The notes under the pieces: generated by a model
What the model was told of the DNA's origin: nothing
Database searches by the model: none
What the model saw: only the letters and a program-made list of their open reading frames with translations
Origin: Lactobacillus crispatus
Lineage (GTDB): Bacteria; Bacillota; Bacilli; Lactobacillales; Lactobacillaceae
Reading direction: 5' to 3'
NCBI RefSeq assembly: GCF_018987235.1
Contig: NZ_CP072197.1
Location: 2,046,001 to 2,110,000, forward strand
Length of the DNA: 64,000 nucleotides
Translations under genes and position numbers: made by a program
Part shown: in pieces, positions 18,227-25,469 of the stretch
How the letters are laid out: each line of letters opens with the position of its first letter
How positions within the stretch are numbered: the stretch's first letter is position 1

Positions 18227-18282
18227 ATATATCAAAAAAGATCTGCTTGTATCATAATGAGCAGGTCTTTCTTGATATGTTT
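18227..18282 (+). terminator. Terminator of the CvpA-family gene
   Basis: Nearly perfect 19-bp stem ATATCAAAAAAGATCTGCT / AGCAGGTCTTTCTTGATAT with a T-rich right arm, directly after the stop at 18225. Confidence 0.8.
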
Positions 18283-18320
18283 TAACTAAATTAATACTAC
18301 ATTTATGAACCAACATTCGA

Positions 18321-18326
18321 TATACT
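18321..18326 (+). promoter_or_regulatory. Probable -10 box of the toxin promoter
   Basis: TATACT at 18321-18326; the -35 region is weak. Transcription from about 18333 would give a long-leader mRNA for the small toxin ending at the terminator at 18596-18620. Confidence 0.45.
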
Positions 18327-18347
18327 TATTAGCGCAGGAAGTTTTAT

Positions 18348-18358
18348 GAGCGGCGGCT
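18348..18358 (+). repeat. Left arm of an 11-bp inverted repeat spanning the toxin mRNA
   Basis: GAGCGGCGGCT at 18348-18358 is exactly complementary to AGCCGCCGCTC at 18569-18579. The arms lie in the 5-prime leader and the 3-prime end of the toxin transcript, so the mRNA could close on itself as in other type I toxin mRNAs. Confidence 0.65.
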
Positions 18359-18382
18359 GTTTTTCCCCCGGAGGTGAGGCCT

Positions 18383-18502
18383 ATGGGCTACATTGATGAA
18401 AGGGTTCCAGCCATGTCGGTTTACGAGAGTATCTCCTTGATGCTTTTGTTCGGTACATTTTTGTTGGCTTTGCTGACATATATTGACCACCACAAAAAAT
18501 AA
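18383..18502 (+). CDS. Type I toxin, BsrE/holin-like small membrane peptide
   Basis: 39 residues, too short for most gene finders. The ATG follows a very strong ribosome site, GGAGGTGAG, 4 bases away. A second ATG at codon 11 begins MSVYESISLMLLFGTF, the hallmark start of the BsrE/holin-like toxin family (compare MST/MTVYESL in TxpA and BsrG). One hydrophobic helix follows (about residues 17-32) and the peptide ends YIDHHKK. Family members insert in the membrane and stop growth when overproduced. The gene has a complementary 5-prime/3-prime mRNA pairing and a convergent antisense transcript unit, so it looks like an intact toxin-antitoxin module. The BsrE resemblance is from memory of family sequences. 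Confidence 0.8.
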   Translation: MGYIDERVPAMSVYESISLMLLFGTFLLALLTYIDHHKK

Positions 18503-18619
18503 AAAACGCCGCTCAAACATACTTTGGCCAGTTATTGAGTAGCGTTTAACGTAAAATTTAACATTTGAAGCCGCCGCTCTTAAAGCGGGCTGCTTGGAGT
18601 CCCTAGGACTCCTTTTTCT
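18495..18619 (-). ncRNA. Predicted antisense antitoxin RNA of the type I module
   Basis: A minus-strand extended -10 box TGCTATAAT (18626-18634) would start transcription near 18619. About 110 bp on, a minus-strand hairpin AACGCTACTCAA / TTGAGCGGCGTT (18535-18546 with 18505-18516) followed by TTTTATTTTT forms a terminator. The RNA of about 120 nt is complementary to the 3-prime region of the toxin mRNA, the convergent layout of BsrE/SR5 and TxpA/RatA. There is no reading frame in it. Confidence 0.7.
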
Positions 18620-18620
18620 T
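18596..18620 (+). terminator. Terminator of the toxin mRNA
   Basis: Perfect 7-bp stem GGAGTCC-CTA-GGACTCC followed by TTTTTCTTT on the plus strand. Confidence 0.85.
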
Positions 18621-18625
18621 TAGTT

Positions 18626-18634
18626 ATTATAGCA
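18626..18634 (-). promoter_or_regulatory. Extended -10 promoter of the antisense RNA
   Basis: Minus-strand TGCTATAAT, a consensus extended -10 element, located between the end of apbE (18642) and the toxin terminator. The predicted start is about 7 bp further on, inside the toxin terminator region. Confidence 0.65.
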
Positions 18635-18641
18635 TATTTCA

Positions 18642-19571
18642 CTAATCACCGAAATTATCATATTCAATATGTTCATCATTATAAACAAAGATTGCACCAA
18701 TTCGATCAGAGTTATCATGCCAACCCTTTAGTGGCTTGCCAGCAAAGAATAATCGTTTGCATTCAATTTCTGCTTCAACCGATGTTTTGGTAAAAGTAGT
18801 AACACCAGCTAAATCAGTCTTTACAGGATACCCGGTTCTAGGATCAATCAAATGGTGATACTTTTTACCGTTAACTACTAAGTAGCGCTCATATGTCCCA
18901 CTAGTAACGGCTGAGCATTCAGGCACCATAACTGACGTAATATTGTCGCCTCGCGGCTGTTTAGGATCTTGCACACCAATTGACCACTGGCCACTAATTC
19001 TTTTAGGCGAATCACCAACTAACAAGATATTACCGCCCAGATTAATAATTCCTGCTTCAACGCCATATGCACGCCACAAGTCACGAATTCGGTCGGCAAT
19101 CCAGCCCTTAGCAATTCCACCTAGGTCCAGCTCCATGCCCTTCATTTTAAGAAAAACAGATTGGTCACTGTCATTTAAAACCACCTTAAATGGGTCAGTT
19201 AACAGCATTCTATCTTTAATTTCTTCATCTTTAGGAACATGTGCGCCTTTAAAACCGATATGCCAAAGCTTAACAACTGGTCCAATCAGAGCATTAAAGC
19301 CAAAATTCTCACGGCTCTTTTCTACTGCCAATTTAACCAAACCATACACAGCACTAGAGACCTGTACCGGATGTTCTCCAGCAGCATGATTGATATCCAT
19401 TACTTCAGATTCATCTCGATTAACGGTAAAAATATCTTCGTAATGATCAATTAAATCAAATGATTTTTGTAATAGATCACGATTTTGAGTACCAAAAATC
19501 TGCAATGTAATTGAAGTTCCTAAAGCATGATGATCACCAACCACCTGCTCTAATGCTAAATCTTTAATCAT
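18642..19571 (-). CDS. apbE: FAD:protein FMN transferase (ApbE family)
   Basis: 309 residues. The ApbE fold shows GGIAKGWIADRIRDLW, INLGGNILLVGD, and the metal/FAD-binding DPRTGYPVKTDLAGVT. No clear signal peptide or lipobox is present, so the enzyme is probably cytoplasmic. ApbE links FMN to threonine in target proteins such as flavin-based reductases. The flanking FMN reductase pair hints at a flavin theme, but no recognisable flavinylation target is in the window. It starts 3 bp after the phosphatase gene. Confidence 0.88.
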   Translation of the reverse strand: MIKDLALEQVVGDHHALGTSITLQIFGTQNRDLLQKSFDLIDHYEDIFTVNRDESEVMDINHAAGEHPVQVSSAVYGLVKLAVEKSRENFGFNALIGPVVKLWHIGFKGAHVPKDEEIKDRMLLTDPFKVVLNDSDQSVFLKMKGMELDLGGIAKGWIADRIRDLWRAYGVEAGIINLGGNILLVGDSPKRISGQWSIGVQDPKQPRGDNITSVMVPECSAVTSGTYERYLVVNGKKYHHLIDPRTGYPVKTDLAGVTTFTKTSVEAEIECKRLFFAGKPLKGWHDNSDRIGAIFVYNDEHIEYDNFGD

Positions 19572-19573
19572 AA

Positions 19574-20365
19574 TTATTTCTCTTCCAAATATAAATCACG
19601 CAACGCTTCACGTAGTTCTGTCGTTACGCCAATTTTTTCTTGTAAAAAGTTATCGAAACTACCAAAATTCTGCTCAATAGCGATTAATGAAGTATCCAAA
19701 AAAGCATCAGAAACTGAACCTAAAATTCGCATATTAGCGCGAAAACAAAGATTCTCGCCCTCTTCTTGCATTTTTTTATCTCTTTTGGCCCGATAGTTAT
19801 TAAGCATATAATTTGAGTACAAATAGTCCTGTCTAATTGTTTCCATATCTACGCCAAGCAGATATAACAAGACTACAGTTACCAATCCAGTTCTGTCTTT
19901 TCCTTCTGAACAATGATAAAGTACAGCACCTTTTTCAGTATTGGCCAACAGCTCTAAAATTTTATGCAAGCTATGTTGAGCGTGTTCTTTCAATACATGT
20001 GACTTGTAACGCTCACACATCATTCTAAAGCCAGCATACTGATCTTGACGATAAGTTGCGAATACTTGGGTTAAGTCTTTCTTACCGCCTTTGGTGTTGT
20101 CATCAACAGAAATTGGAATACAGAAATGCTCTACGCCAGGGATTTTGCTGTCTGGACAATGGTCACATTCAGTTGGTGAACGCAAATCAATAATCTTAGT
20201 CAAGCCATAATTGAGCAAAAACTCTTGATCATGTCTCGTTATGTTGCTAATCTTGCCCGTTCTTAATAACCGATGCATCTTGACCTTACGTCCCTGATAG
20301 CCAACATATCCCCCTAAATCACGCGGATTACAAACTTTTTCTAATGGCAAAATATTTGGTTTCAT
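19574..20365 (-). CDS. Protein-tyrosine phosphatase, CX5R type
   Basis: 263 residues from ATG at 20363-20365, with AAAGAG 9 bases upstream; another ATG three codons earlier is too close to that site. The N-terminal PLEKVCNPRDLGGYVG and the catalytic loop YHCSEGKDRTGLVTV (Cys then Arg six later) define the Y_phosphatase3 / LipA-like family, which acts on phosphotyrosine and sometimes phosphoinositides. A second member of the same family is at 62788-63561. The gene is followed at once by apbE. Confidence 0.88.
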   Translation of the reverse strand: MKPNILPLEKVCNPRDLGGYVGYQGRKVKMHRLLRTGKISNITRHDQEFLLNYGLTKIIDLRSPTECDHCPDSKIPGVEHFCIPISVDDNTKGGKKDLTQVFATYRQDQYAGFRMMCERYKSHVLKEHAQHSLHKILELLANTEKGAVLYHCSEGKDRTGLVTVVLLYLLGVDMETIRQDYLYSNYMLNNYRAKRDKKMQEEGENLCFRANMRILGSVSDAFLDTSLIAIEQNFGSFDNFLQEKIGVTTELREALRDLYLEEK

Positions 20366-20395
20366 TAATTTCATCTCTTTATTAAGTATTTTGAT

Positions 20396-20424
20396 AAAAA
20401 AGCCGGATAGTGTCCCTATCCGGT
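20396..20424 (-). terminator. Terminator of the FMN reductase genes
   Basis: CCGGATAG-GGACA-CTATCCGG followed by CTTTTTTATC on the minus strand. Confidence 0.85.
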
Positions 20425-20456
20425 AATTTTACTATCACGTGGCAAGTCACGCAAAA

Positions 20457-21005
20457 TTATTTGTTAGCTTGTTCAACAAATTTAATAAAGTTAGCCATCA
20501 TAGCATCTAGTTGCTTAATGTAATCTTCATTGGTCAAATCGCCAGTTTCTTTATCAAAATTGCTTGCAGCACCGCCAATTAAGATTTCATTGCCTGGCAA
20601 AACATTGGCACTCATGTCTGGTGAAAGCAAGATTTCACGAGCATCTTCTTGCGCACGACTAGATCCTTGAATACCGTATGAAGTACCAACAACTGCAGCC
20701 GGCTTCATCTTCATCACATTAGGACCAGCATGTGAACCTAACCATTCAAGCGCACTCTTTAAGGCAGCTGGAATTGAGTGATCATATTCTGGTGTAGCCA
20801 AAATTACACCATCCGCATTCTTAACATCCTCGATCCACTTCTTAGTAACATCATCTGGCTCATCAGTTCTACAGAAAGGCTTAAGTTGATCGATTTCTTT
20901 AACTTCAATATCAGCTTGCTCACCATAACGCTTAGCAATAAATTTTGCTAAAAAACGATTGAAAGAAAATGGAGCGTTTGTACCAACAATTGCTAAAATT
21001 TTCAT
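20457..21005 (-). CDS. NADPH-dependent FMN reductase family protein
   Basis: 182 residues with the flavodoxin-like fold: VGTNAPFSFNRFLAKFI (FMN phosphate loop), [22 protein letters not shown] (the conserved PEY motif that binds flavin) and GTSYGIQGSSRAQEDARE. The family reduces FMN, azo dyes or quinones with NAD(P)H in the cytoplasm. It is the second of a tandem pair 13 bp apart, with which it shares the same layout. Confidence 0.85.
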   Translation of the reverse strand: MKILAIVGTNAPFSFNRFLAKFIAKRYGEQADIEVKEIDQLKPFCRTDEPDDVTKKWIEDVKNADGVILATPEYDHSIPAALKSALEWLGSHAGPNVMKMKPAAVVGTSYGIQGSSRAQEDAREILLSPDMSANVLPGNEILIGGAASNFDKETGDLTNEDYIKQLDAMMANFIKFVEQANK

Positions 21006-21018
21006 TTAAATAAGCCCC

Positions 21019-21558
21019 CTACTTAGTAAGTTGTGCATACCAATCATCAACTTCATCAAAGAAGTGATTCAAAAACTTAAGTGTACCTGCATCGGTCAAG
21101 TCGCCTTTATCATCAAATTGTTTTGGTGCCAAACCCATCATAAATTCGTCACCAGCAAAGACATGAGCACTAAAACCAGGTGCGCCCAAAATGCTCTTCA
21201 AGCGAGTTTGCGAACGAGACGCACCTTGAGGCATTGGTGAAGTTGACACAATAACTACTGGCTTATCATGGAATGGGTGAACAGAACTAGAAAGCCATTC
21301 AAGTGCACTCTTTAAGGCACTTGAAACTGAGTGTTGCTGTTCTGGTGAAGCGATCAAAACCATATCTGCATCAGCAATTTTTTTACCTAAAGCTAATACG
21401 CTAGCAGGAGCATCAACGCCTTCTTTATACATAGGCAAGCCCTTAACAGTCGCAAAGTCAAAATCATACTTATCGCCTAAGTCCTTAATAATGACTTTAA
21501 GTAATTTTTCGTTAAATGAGTTATCGGCATTGGAGCCCGATAAAGCTAATACCTTCAT
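21019..21558 (-). CDS. NADPH-dependent FMN reductase family protein, tandem paralogue
   Basis: 179 residues from the ATG at 21556-21558, which follows AAAGGTGG; an earlier start three codons upstream would overlap that site. It has [17 protein letters not shown] and [22 protein letters not shown]. The flavin-binding PEY of the family is PEQ here, unlike its neighbour, so cofactor or substrate use may differ. The two genes are a tandem duplication that has diverged. Confidence 0.85.
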   Translation of the reverse strand: MKVLALSGSNADNSFNEKLLKVIIKDLGDKYDFDFATVKGLPMYKEGVDAPASVLALGKKIADADMVLIASPEQQHSVSSALKSALEWLSSSVHPFHDKPVVIVSTSPMPQGASRSQTRLKSILGAPGFSAHVFAGDEFMMGLAPKQFDDKGDLTDAGTLKFLNHFFDEVDDWYAQLTK

Positions 21559-21644
21559 AAAAACCACCTTTCAAAAATCCTCTTAGTTATCATTATAGAC
21601 TAATGTAGCTTAATTTATGTCATTTTAATTTTAATAACAACAAG

Positions 21645-21670
21645 AAAAAACGCCTTCGATAATGAAGGCG
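21645..21670 (-). terminator. Terminator of the TetR gene
   Basis: CGCCTTC-ATTATC-GAAGGCG followed by TTTTTTCTTG on the minus strand. Confidence 0.85.
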
Positions 21671-21710
21671 CCCTCTACTGAATGAAAAGCACAAATGATT
21701 GGTGAAATTT

Positions 21711-22334
21711 CTATGCCAAGTTATCCTTAAGCGAAGCTTCTTCGTCGGCAGCAAACATTGGGTTTTCTTGAGTTTCGCTGAGACGATTGTTAAGCATAGC
21801 ATCGTGGATTTGAGCATTCAACACATTGACGATTTGAGTTTGGCTGAAGCTTGCAATCTCATTAACAATCAATGCAGCCATACCTGTAGTAGAAATCCAG
21901 TTAGCAATTACGATGTCATGAATCTTTTGATCATCGTAATCAACATCAGGATATTGTTCCTTGAACTTTTCAGTTCCAAGTTCCATCAAAGTGTCAGCGA
22001 TGATCTTGCTACCAAACTTGCCATCAACGAACATTGCTCTAAACAAGTTAACATGAGCTTGAGCAAAATCAATGTATGACAAATCCAAGTCAATCAAAGG
22101 TTCACCAACGTACTTTTGTTGTAAAGTATGAGTTCTCAAGTCATTAGAGATTCTTCTCAAAACTTGATTGCGAAGATCATCCATGTTGTTAAATTCTAGA
22201 TACAAAGGTTGGGTTGAGAAGTGTCCTGCTTTAGCAATGCCACGAGCAGTCAAACCTTCAATACCATCCTTGATTGCCATCTTGTAGGCTGTATCTAAAA
22301 TTTTGTCTTTACTAATTTCTTTTTTTCTTGCCAT
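21711..22334 (-). CDS. TetR/AcrR-family transcriptional regulator
   Basis: 207 residues from ATG at 22332-22334 (MARKKEISKDKI), which has GAGGTG 8 bases upstream; the longer frame has no such site. The N-terminal helix-turn-helix reads AYKMAIKDGIEGLTARGIAKAGHFSTQPLYLEFNNMDDL. The remaining 150 residues form the ligand/dimer domain. It is followed by its own terminator, and lies next to the FMN reductases, which are candidates for control; this is a guess from position. Confidence 0.85.
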   Translation of the reverse strand: MARKKEISKDKILDTAYKMAIKDGIEGLTARGIAKAGHFSTQPLYLEFNNMDDLRNQVLRRISNDLRTHTLQQKYVGEPLIDLDLSYIDFAQAHVNLFRAMFVDGKFGSKIIADTLMELGTEKFKEQYPDVDYDDQKIHDIVIANWISTTGMAALIVNEIASFSQTQIVNVLNAQIHDAMLNNRLSETQENPMFAADEEASLKDNLA

Positions 22335-22461
22335 TTTAATGCACCTCAATCATTGTATAAAACATGTGCTTTTCAATACACTTGTTTTCTTTTCTTCATC
22401 AATATAATATATCCAAAAAAATAACAATTGCAAGTCTTATACACTAACTTATTAAAAAATA

Positions 22462-22704
22462 TTATAATCGCTTAAATAGCGATGAGCCGTTGTCTCCTGT
22501 AAATTGATCATAATGTGAAGAAGCCATTTCAATAACTGCTTGCTTGTCCAATCCTTGTGCAGCACAAAACGAAAAGAATGCAGCAGATAAAATATAGCCG
22601 CGTTCACGATCATCTGTCAGGTTATCTGAGAACTTCATATTAATCGAATGATTTGCATAATCCGTTGTCAATTCAATCGATTTATTTTCTGGTTTACTAC
22701 TCAT
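22462..22704 (-). CDS. Small cytoplasmic protein, unknown
   Basis: 80 residues, acidic and probably globular: SIELTTDYANHSINMKFSDN, DRERGYILSAAFFSFCAAQG, VIEMASSHYDQFTGDNG. An AGAGG ribosome site lies about 12 bases before ATG. No membrane segment, signal or known motif was recognised. Its promoter region on the right now carries IS30 copy 1, whose left end lies 47 bp from this start codon. Confidence 0.5.
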   Translation of the reverse strand: MSSKPENKSIELTTDYANHSINMKFSDNLTDDRERGYILSAAFFSFCAAQGLDKQAVIEMASSHYDQFTGDNGSSLFKRL

Positions 22705-22738
22705 TCTATTGCAACCTCTTTTTTGTTCTAAAACAAAT

Positions 22739-22751
22739 AAAATTAAAAATT
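22739..22751. repeat. Target-site duplication of IS30 copy 1
   Basis: AAAATTAAAAATT at 22739-22751 is repeated exactly at 23916-23928, directly abutting both ends of the element. Confidence 0.85.
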
Positions 22752-23915
22752 CCCGGATTTAAAATTGAAGTGCAACACCAAGTGTTAAACAAAAAGGCCA
22801 TGAAGACCTAAACTTGAAGTGACGAAAAATCAAGAAAGGAAGATCTTCATGACCAATTCAAATTCTAGCATTTCTAAGCACTATCATCAATTAACCAGCG
22901 TACAACGTGGACAAATTCAAGCAATGCTGGATTCCGGCATAACTTCCCGTACTGTTATCGCTCAAGAAGTCGGCTGCCATAAGTCGACAATCAGTCGCGA
23001 AATCAAACGCGGAAGCGTCCTGCAAAGAGACAGCAGCTATTTATTGTATGAGCACTATTACGCTGATACTGCACAGCTTTATTATGAGAAGCGTCGCAAA
23101 AACTGCTATCAGCGCAATCCATTGAAGCATTATGCTGTCTTTTTGAGAATGCTCTCCAGACGCTTCAAAGCTAAATTTGATGCCACCAGCATCGATGAAT
23201 TCGTTGGTGAATTCAAAAGGACTATGCCAGGCTACCCTTGTCCCAGCACACCAACTGTCTATCGCTATATTGATCAGGGCTTGCTGGACATAAGCAATAT
23301 TGATCTGCCTATGAAGCTCAAAAGACGCAGGAACAAGCGTCATCACGGCCAGAGCGGTCATGCTTTGCACAAGAAGAATCTTGGCAATTCCATTGAACAG
23401 CGTCCTAAAGAGATTGAAGACAGAAAAACGCCGCTGCACTGGGAAGGAGATCTGGTTAAAGGCGTCAGACGCAAGAATCAGCCTGCTTTAATGACTTTGA
23501 CCGAAAGAACCACACGCTTTGAAGTAGTTATCAAGATTCCTGACTATCGGGCAAGCACATGCCAAAGGCTGCTTCAAAATGAGATTGACAGACATCCTGC
23601 CTGGTTTAAATCGATCACGTTTGACAATGGCTCTGAGTTTGCGGATATGACCAAGATCAAAGGCTGCCAGATCTACTTCGCCCACCCATATTCTCCATGG
23701 GAAAGAGGCACCAATGAGAACTGCAATGGACTTCTGCGTCAATTCTTCCCTAAAGGCAAAAGCATGAAAGATAAGTCAGCTGCTTATGTTCAACAGGCAA
23801 CTGATGCCATTAACCGCAAACATCGTCGAATCCTTCAATATCACACAGCAGAAGAACTCTTCAAGCAATATATTTCCTCATAGCCTAACTGTTGCACTTA
23901 ATTTGACAATTCAGG
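22752..23915 (+). mobile_element. IS30-family insertion sequence, copy 1 (1164 bp)
   Basis: The element runs from CCCGGATTTAAAATTG to CAATTCAGG with imperfect terminal inverted repeats that share AGTGCAACA about 17 bp from each end. It holds one transposase gene and is flanked by a 13-bp direct repeat. It sits between a small unknown gene and pepD, just upstream of the pepD -10 box. Its right end carries an outward TTGACA (23903-23908). A second copy in inverted orientation is at 47368-48531; the two transposase translations are identical. Confidence 0.92.
22849..23883 (+). CDS. IS30-family transposase, copy 1
   Basis: 344 residues from an ATG with GAAAGGAAG 6 bases upstream; a GTG 30 bp earlier in frame has no ribosome site. 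The N-terminal helix-turn-helix is LTSVQRGQIQAMLDSGITSRTVIAQEVGCHKSTISREIKRG, standard for IS30. The catalytic DDE domain shows HWEGDLVKG (first Asp), ITFDNGSEFADM (second Asp) and SPWERGTNENCNGLLRQFFPKG (Glu). All catalytic residues are present, so the enzyme should be active. Confidence 0.95.
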   Translation: MTNSNSSISKHYHQLTSVQRGQIQAMLDSGITSRTVIAQEVGCHKSTISREIKRGSVLQRDSSYLLYEHYYADTAQLYYEKRRKNCYQRNPLKHYAVFLRMLSRRFKAKFDATSIDEFVGEFKRTMPGYPCPSTPTVYRYIDQGLLDISNIDLPMKLKRRRNKRHHGQSGHALHKKNLGNSIEQRPKEIEDRKTPLHWEGDLVKGVRRKNQPALMTLTERTTRFEVVIKIPDYRASTCQRLLQNEIDRHPAWFKSITFDNGSEFADMTKIKGCQIYFAHPYSPWERGTNENCNGLLRQFFPKGKSMKDKSAAYVQQATDAINRKHRRILQYHTAEELFKQYISS

Positions 23916-23989
23916 AAAATTAAAAATTTAAAAATTTCTATTATAATTATATTACAAAATCAAAAGAATTAGAAAGCGTGTTTTTATCA

Positions 23990-25402
23990 ATGAAAGTTTC
24001 AGCTTGGCGCTCATCATGCACCTCAATTTTAATCGGGAAAAAGGCCTCTCTTTCTGGCAGTATCATCATCGGTCGTAATGAAGATGCTAAGACTGCTTGG
24101 CCTAAGCATTTAGCCTTTAACCCACATCAAGATAATGTACAGAAAAACCATTTTAAATCCAAAGACAATAAGTTTGAAATGGATTTACCAACAGCTAGCT
24201 ACTCTTATTCTTCAACCCCAGAATGGACAGATAAGTACGGAGTGTTCGAAGAAGACGGAATTAATGAATATCATGTAGCAATGAGCGCCACCGAAAGTGC
24301 CTACGCAAATGACCGCGTTTTAGCTGTTGACCCCTTTGATACTGACAAAGGAATCTTAGAAGAAGCAATGGTCACCGTAGTTTTACCTTATGTTAAATCC
24401 GCACGTGAAGGCGTTCAGCGCTTAGGAGAAATTGTAGAAAAATATGGTGCAGCAGAAGCTGACGGAATTCTCTTTGGCGATCGTGATGAAGCCTGGTACA
24501 TGGAAATCGGTTCTGGCCATCATTGGGTTGCACAACGAATCCCAGATGATTCCTACGCTGTTGTCGCCAATCAACTAGCTATTCAAGAAATTGATTTTGC
24601 CAGTGACGACTTCATGTATTCTCAAGACCTGCAAAAATTTGTCTACGACAATAAACTCTGGCCTAAAAATCAGCCATTCATTTGGCGTGATATTTTTGGC
24701 ACTCATGACGATAGTGACTTACACTACAACACACCACGAGTATGGAGCGGTCAACGTCTGCTTACTCCATCTGTAGCACAAGAACCCGAAAGCTTTAACC
24801 TGCCATTTATTCGCAAGCCTGATGCACCAATTTCTGCGCAAGACGCTCAACGCGTTTTAAGCGATCACTACAACAACACCGCCTATGATTTAACCAATCA
24901 GAAAAACAGAAATAATGCCACTTTCAGACCTATCTCTGTGGCTACTACTCAGGAATCACACTTGCTTGAGTTAAACGGTGAAAACATGATTCACTGGCTA
25001 GCTATGGGTGTGGCTGCGCAAAGTGTTTATGTGCCATTCTATCCTCAAGGCACTAAGGTACCAAATACCTGGAAAAATGGAAAAGAAACCTACTCACCAA
25101 ATTCAGCTTACTGGGTCTTTAAACTGGCTAGCGTCCTGGTTGATCGTAATTGGGGTAAGTACGGCACCGCTTTAAGCAATACGCAAAGTACTACTAACGA
25201 AAAATTGCTTCAAATTAGACATCAGTATGATGAAAAATTAACCCAAGAAAAGGATCAAGAACAACAAATTAAATTAGTGGATGAAGCCAATGCCAAATTA
25301 GCTAAAACTGCTACTGATGCTTATAAAGAATTGATTGCTAAACTAATCACCGAACAAACTGGTGACTCACCGCTGCGTTTCCAAATGGATCCTAACTTAT
25401 AA
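23990..25402 (+). CDS. Dipeptidase, peptidase family C69 (PepD type)
   Basis: 470 residues from ATG 23990. The N-terminal nucleophile Cys lies in SSCTSILIGKKASLSGSIIIGRNEDAKTAWPKH, the C69 signature. The ends (residues about 60-330) carry EYHVAMSATESA and DGILFGDRDEAWYMEIGSGHHW. Family enzymes cleave dipeptides in the cytoplasm, part of casein-peptide use in lactobacilli. Relative to the usual short leader, four residues (WRSS) stand directly before the catalytic Cys. An upstream in-frame GTG at 23978 is possible, but its spacing to the ribosome site is too short. IS30 copy 1 ends 75 bp upstream. Confidence 0.88.
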   Translation: MKVSAWRSSCTSILIGKKASLSGSIIIGRNEDAKTAWPKHLAFNPHQDNVQKNHFKSKDNKFEMDLPTASYSYSSTPEWTDKYGVFEEDGINEYHVAMSATESAYANDRVLAVDPFDTDKGILEEAMVTVVLPYVKSAREGVQRLGEIVEKYGAAEADGILFGDRDEAWYMEIGSGHHWVAQRIPDDSYAVVANQLAIQEIDFASDDFMYSQDLQKFVYDNKLWPKNQPFIWRDIFGTHDDSDLHYNTPRVWSGQRLLTPSVAQEPESFNLPFIRKPDAPISAQDAQRVLSDHYNNTAYDLTNQKNRNNATFRPISVATTQESHLLELNGENMIHWLAMGVAAQSVYVPFYPQGTKVPNTWKNGKETYSPNSAYWVFKLASVLVDRNWGKYGTALSNTQSTTNEKLLQIRHQYDEKLTQEKDQEQQIKLVDEANAKLAKTATDAYKELIAKLITEQTGDSPLRFQMDPNL

Positions 25403-25417
25403 AAAAGCTCAAAATCA

Positions 25418-25469
25418 AAGAAGGCTGATACCATCATTTTGAAGCGGTACCAACCTTCTTTTTATTTTT
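25418..25469 (+). terminator. Terminator after pepD
   Basis: AAAGAAGG-type stem (25418-25432) pairing with GGTACCAACCTTCTTT (25446-25461) with two G-T pairs, then TTTATTTTT. It may also serve the opposing PLP-enzyme gene that stops at 25469. Confidence 0.7.

Noticed and set aside
18943..19389. A 148-codon plus-strand frame opposite apbE
   Set aside because: Shadow of a conserved gene; no ribosome site or recognisable protein.
21699..22079. A 126-codon plus-strand frame opposite the TetR gene
   Set aside because: Shadow frame running across the TetR coding region, without start signals.
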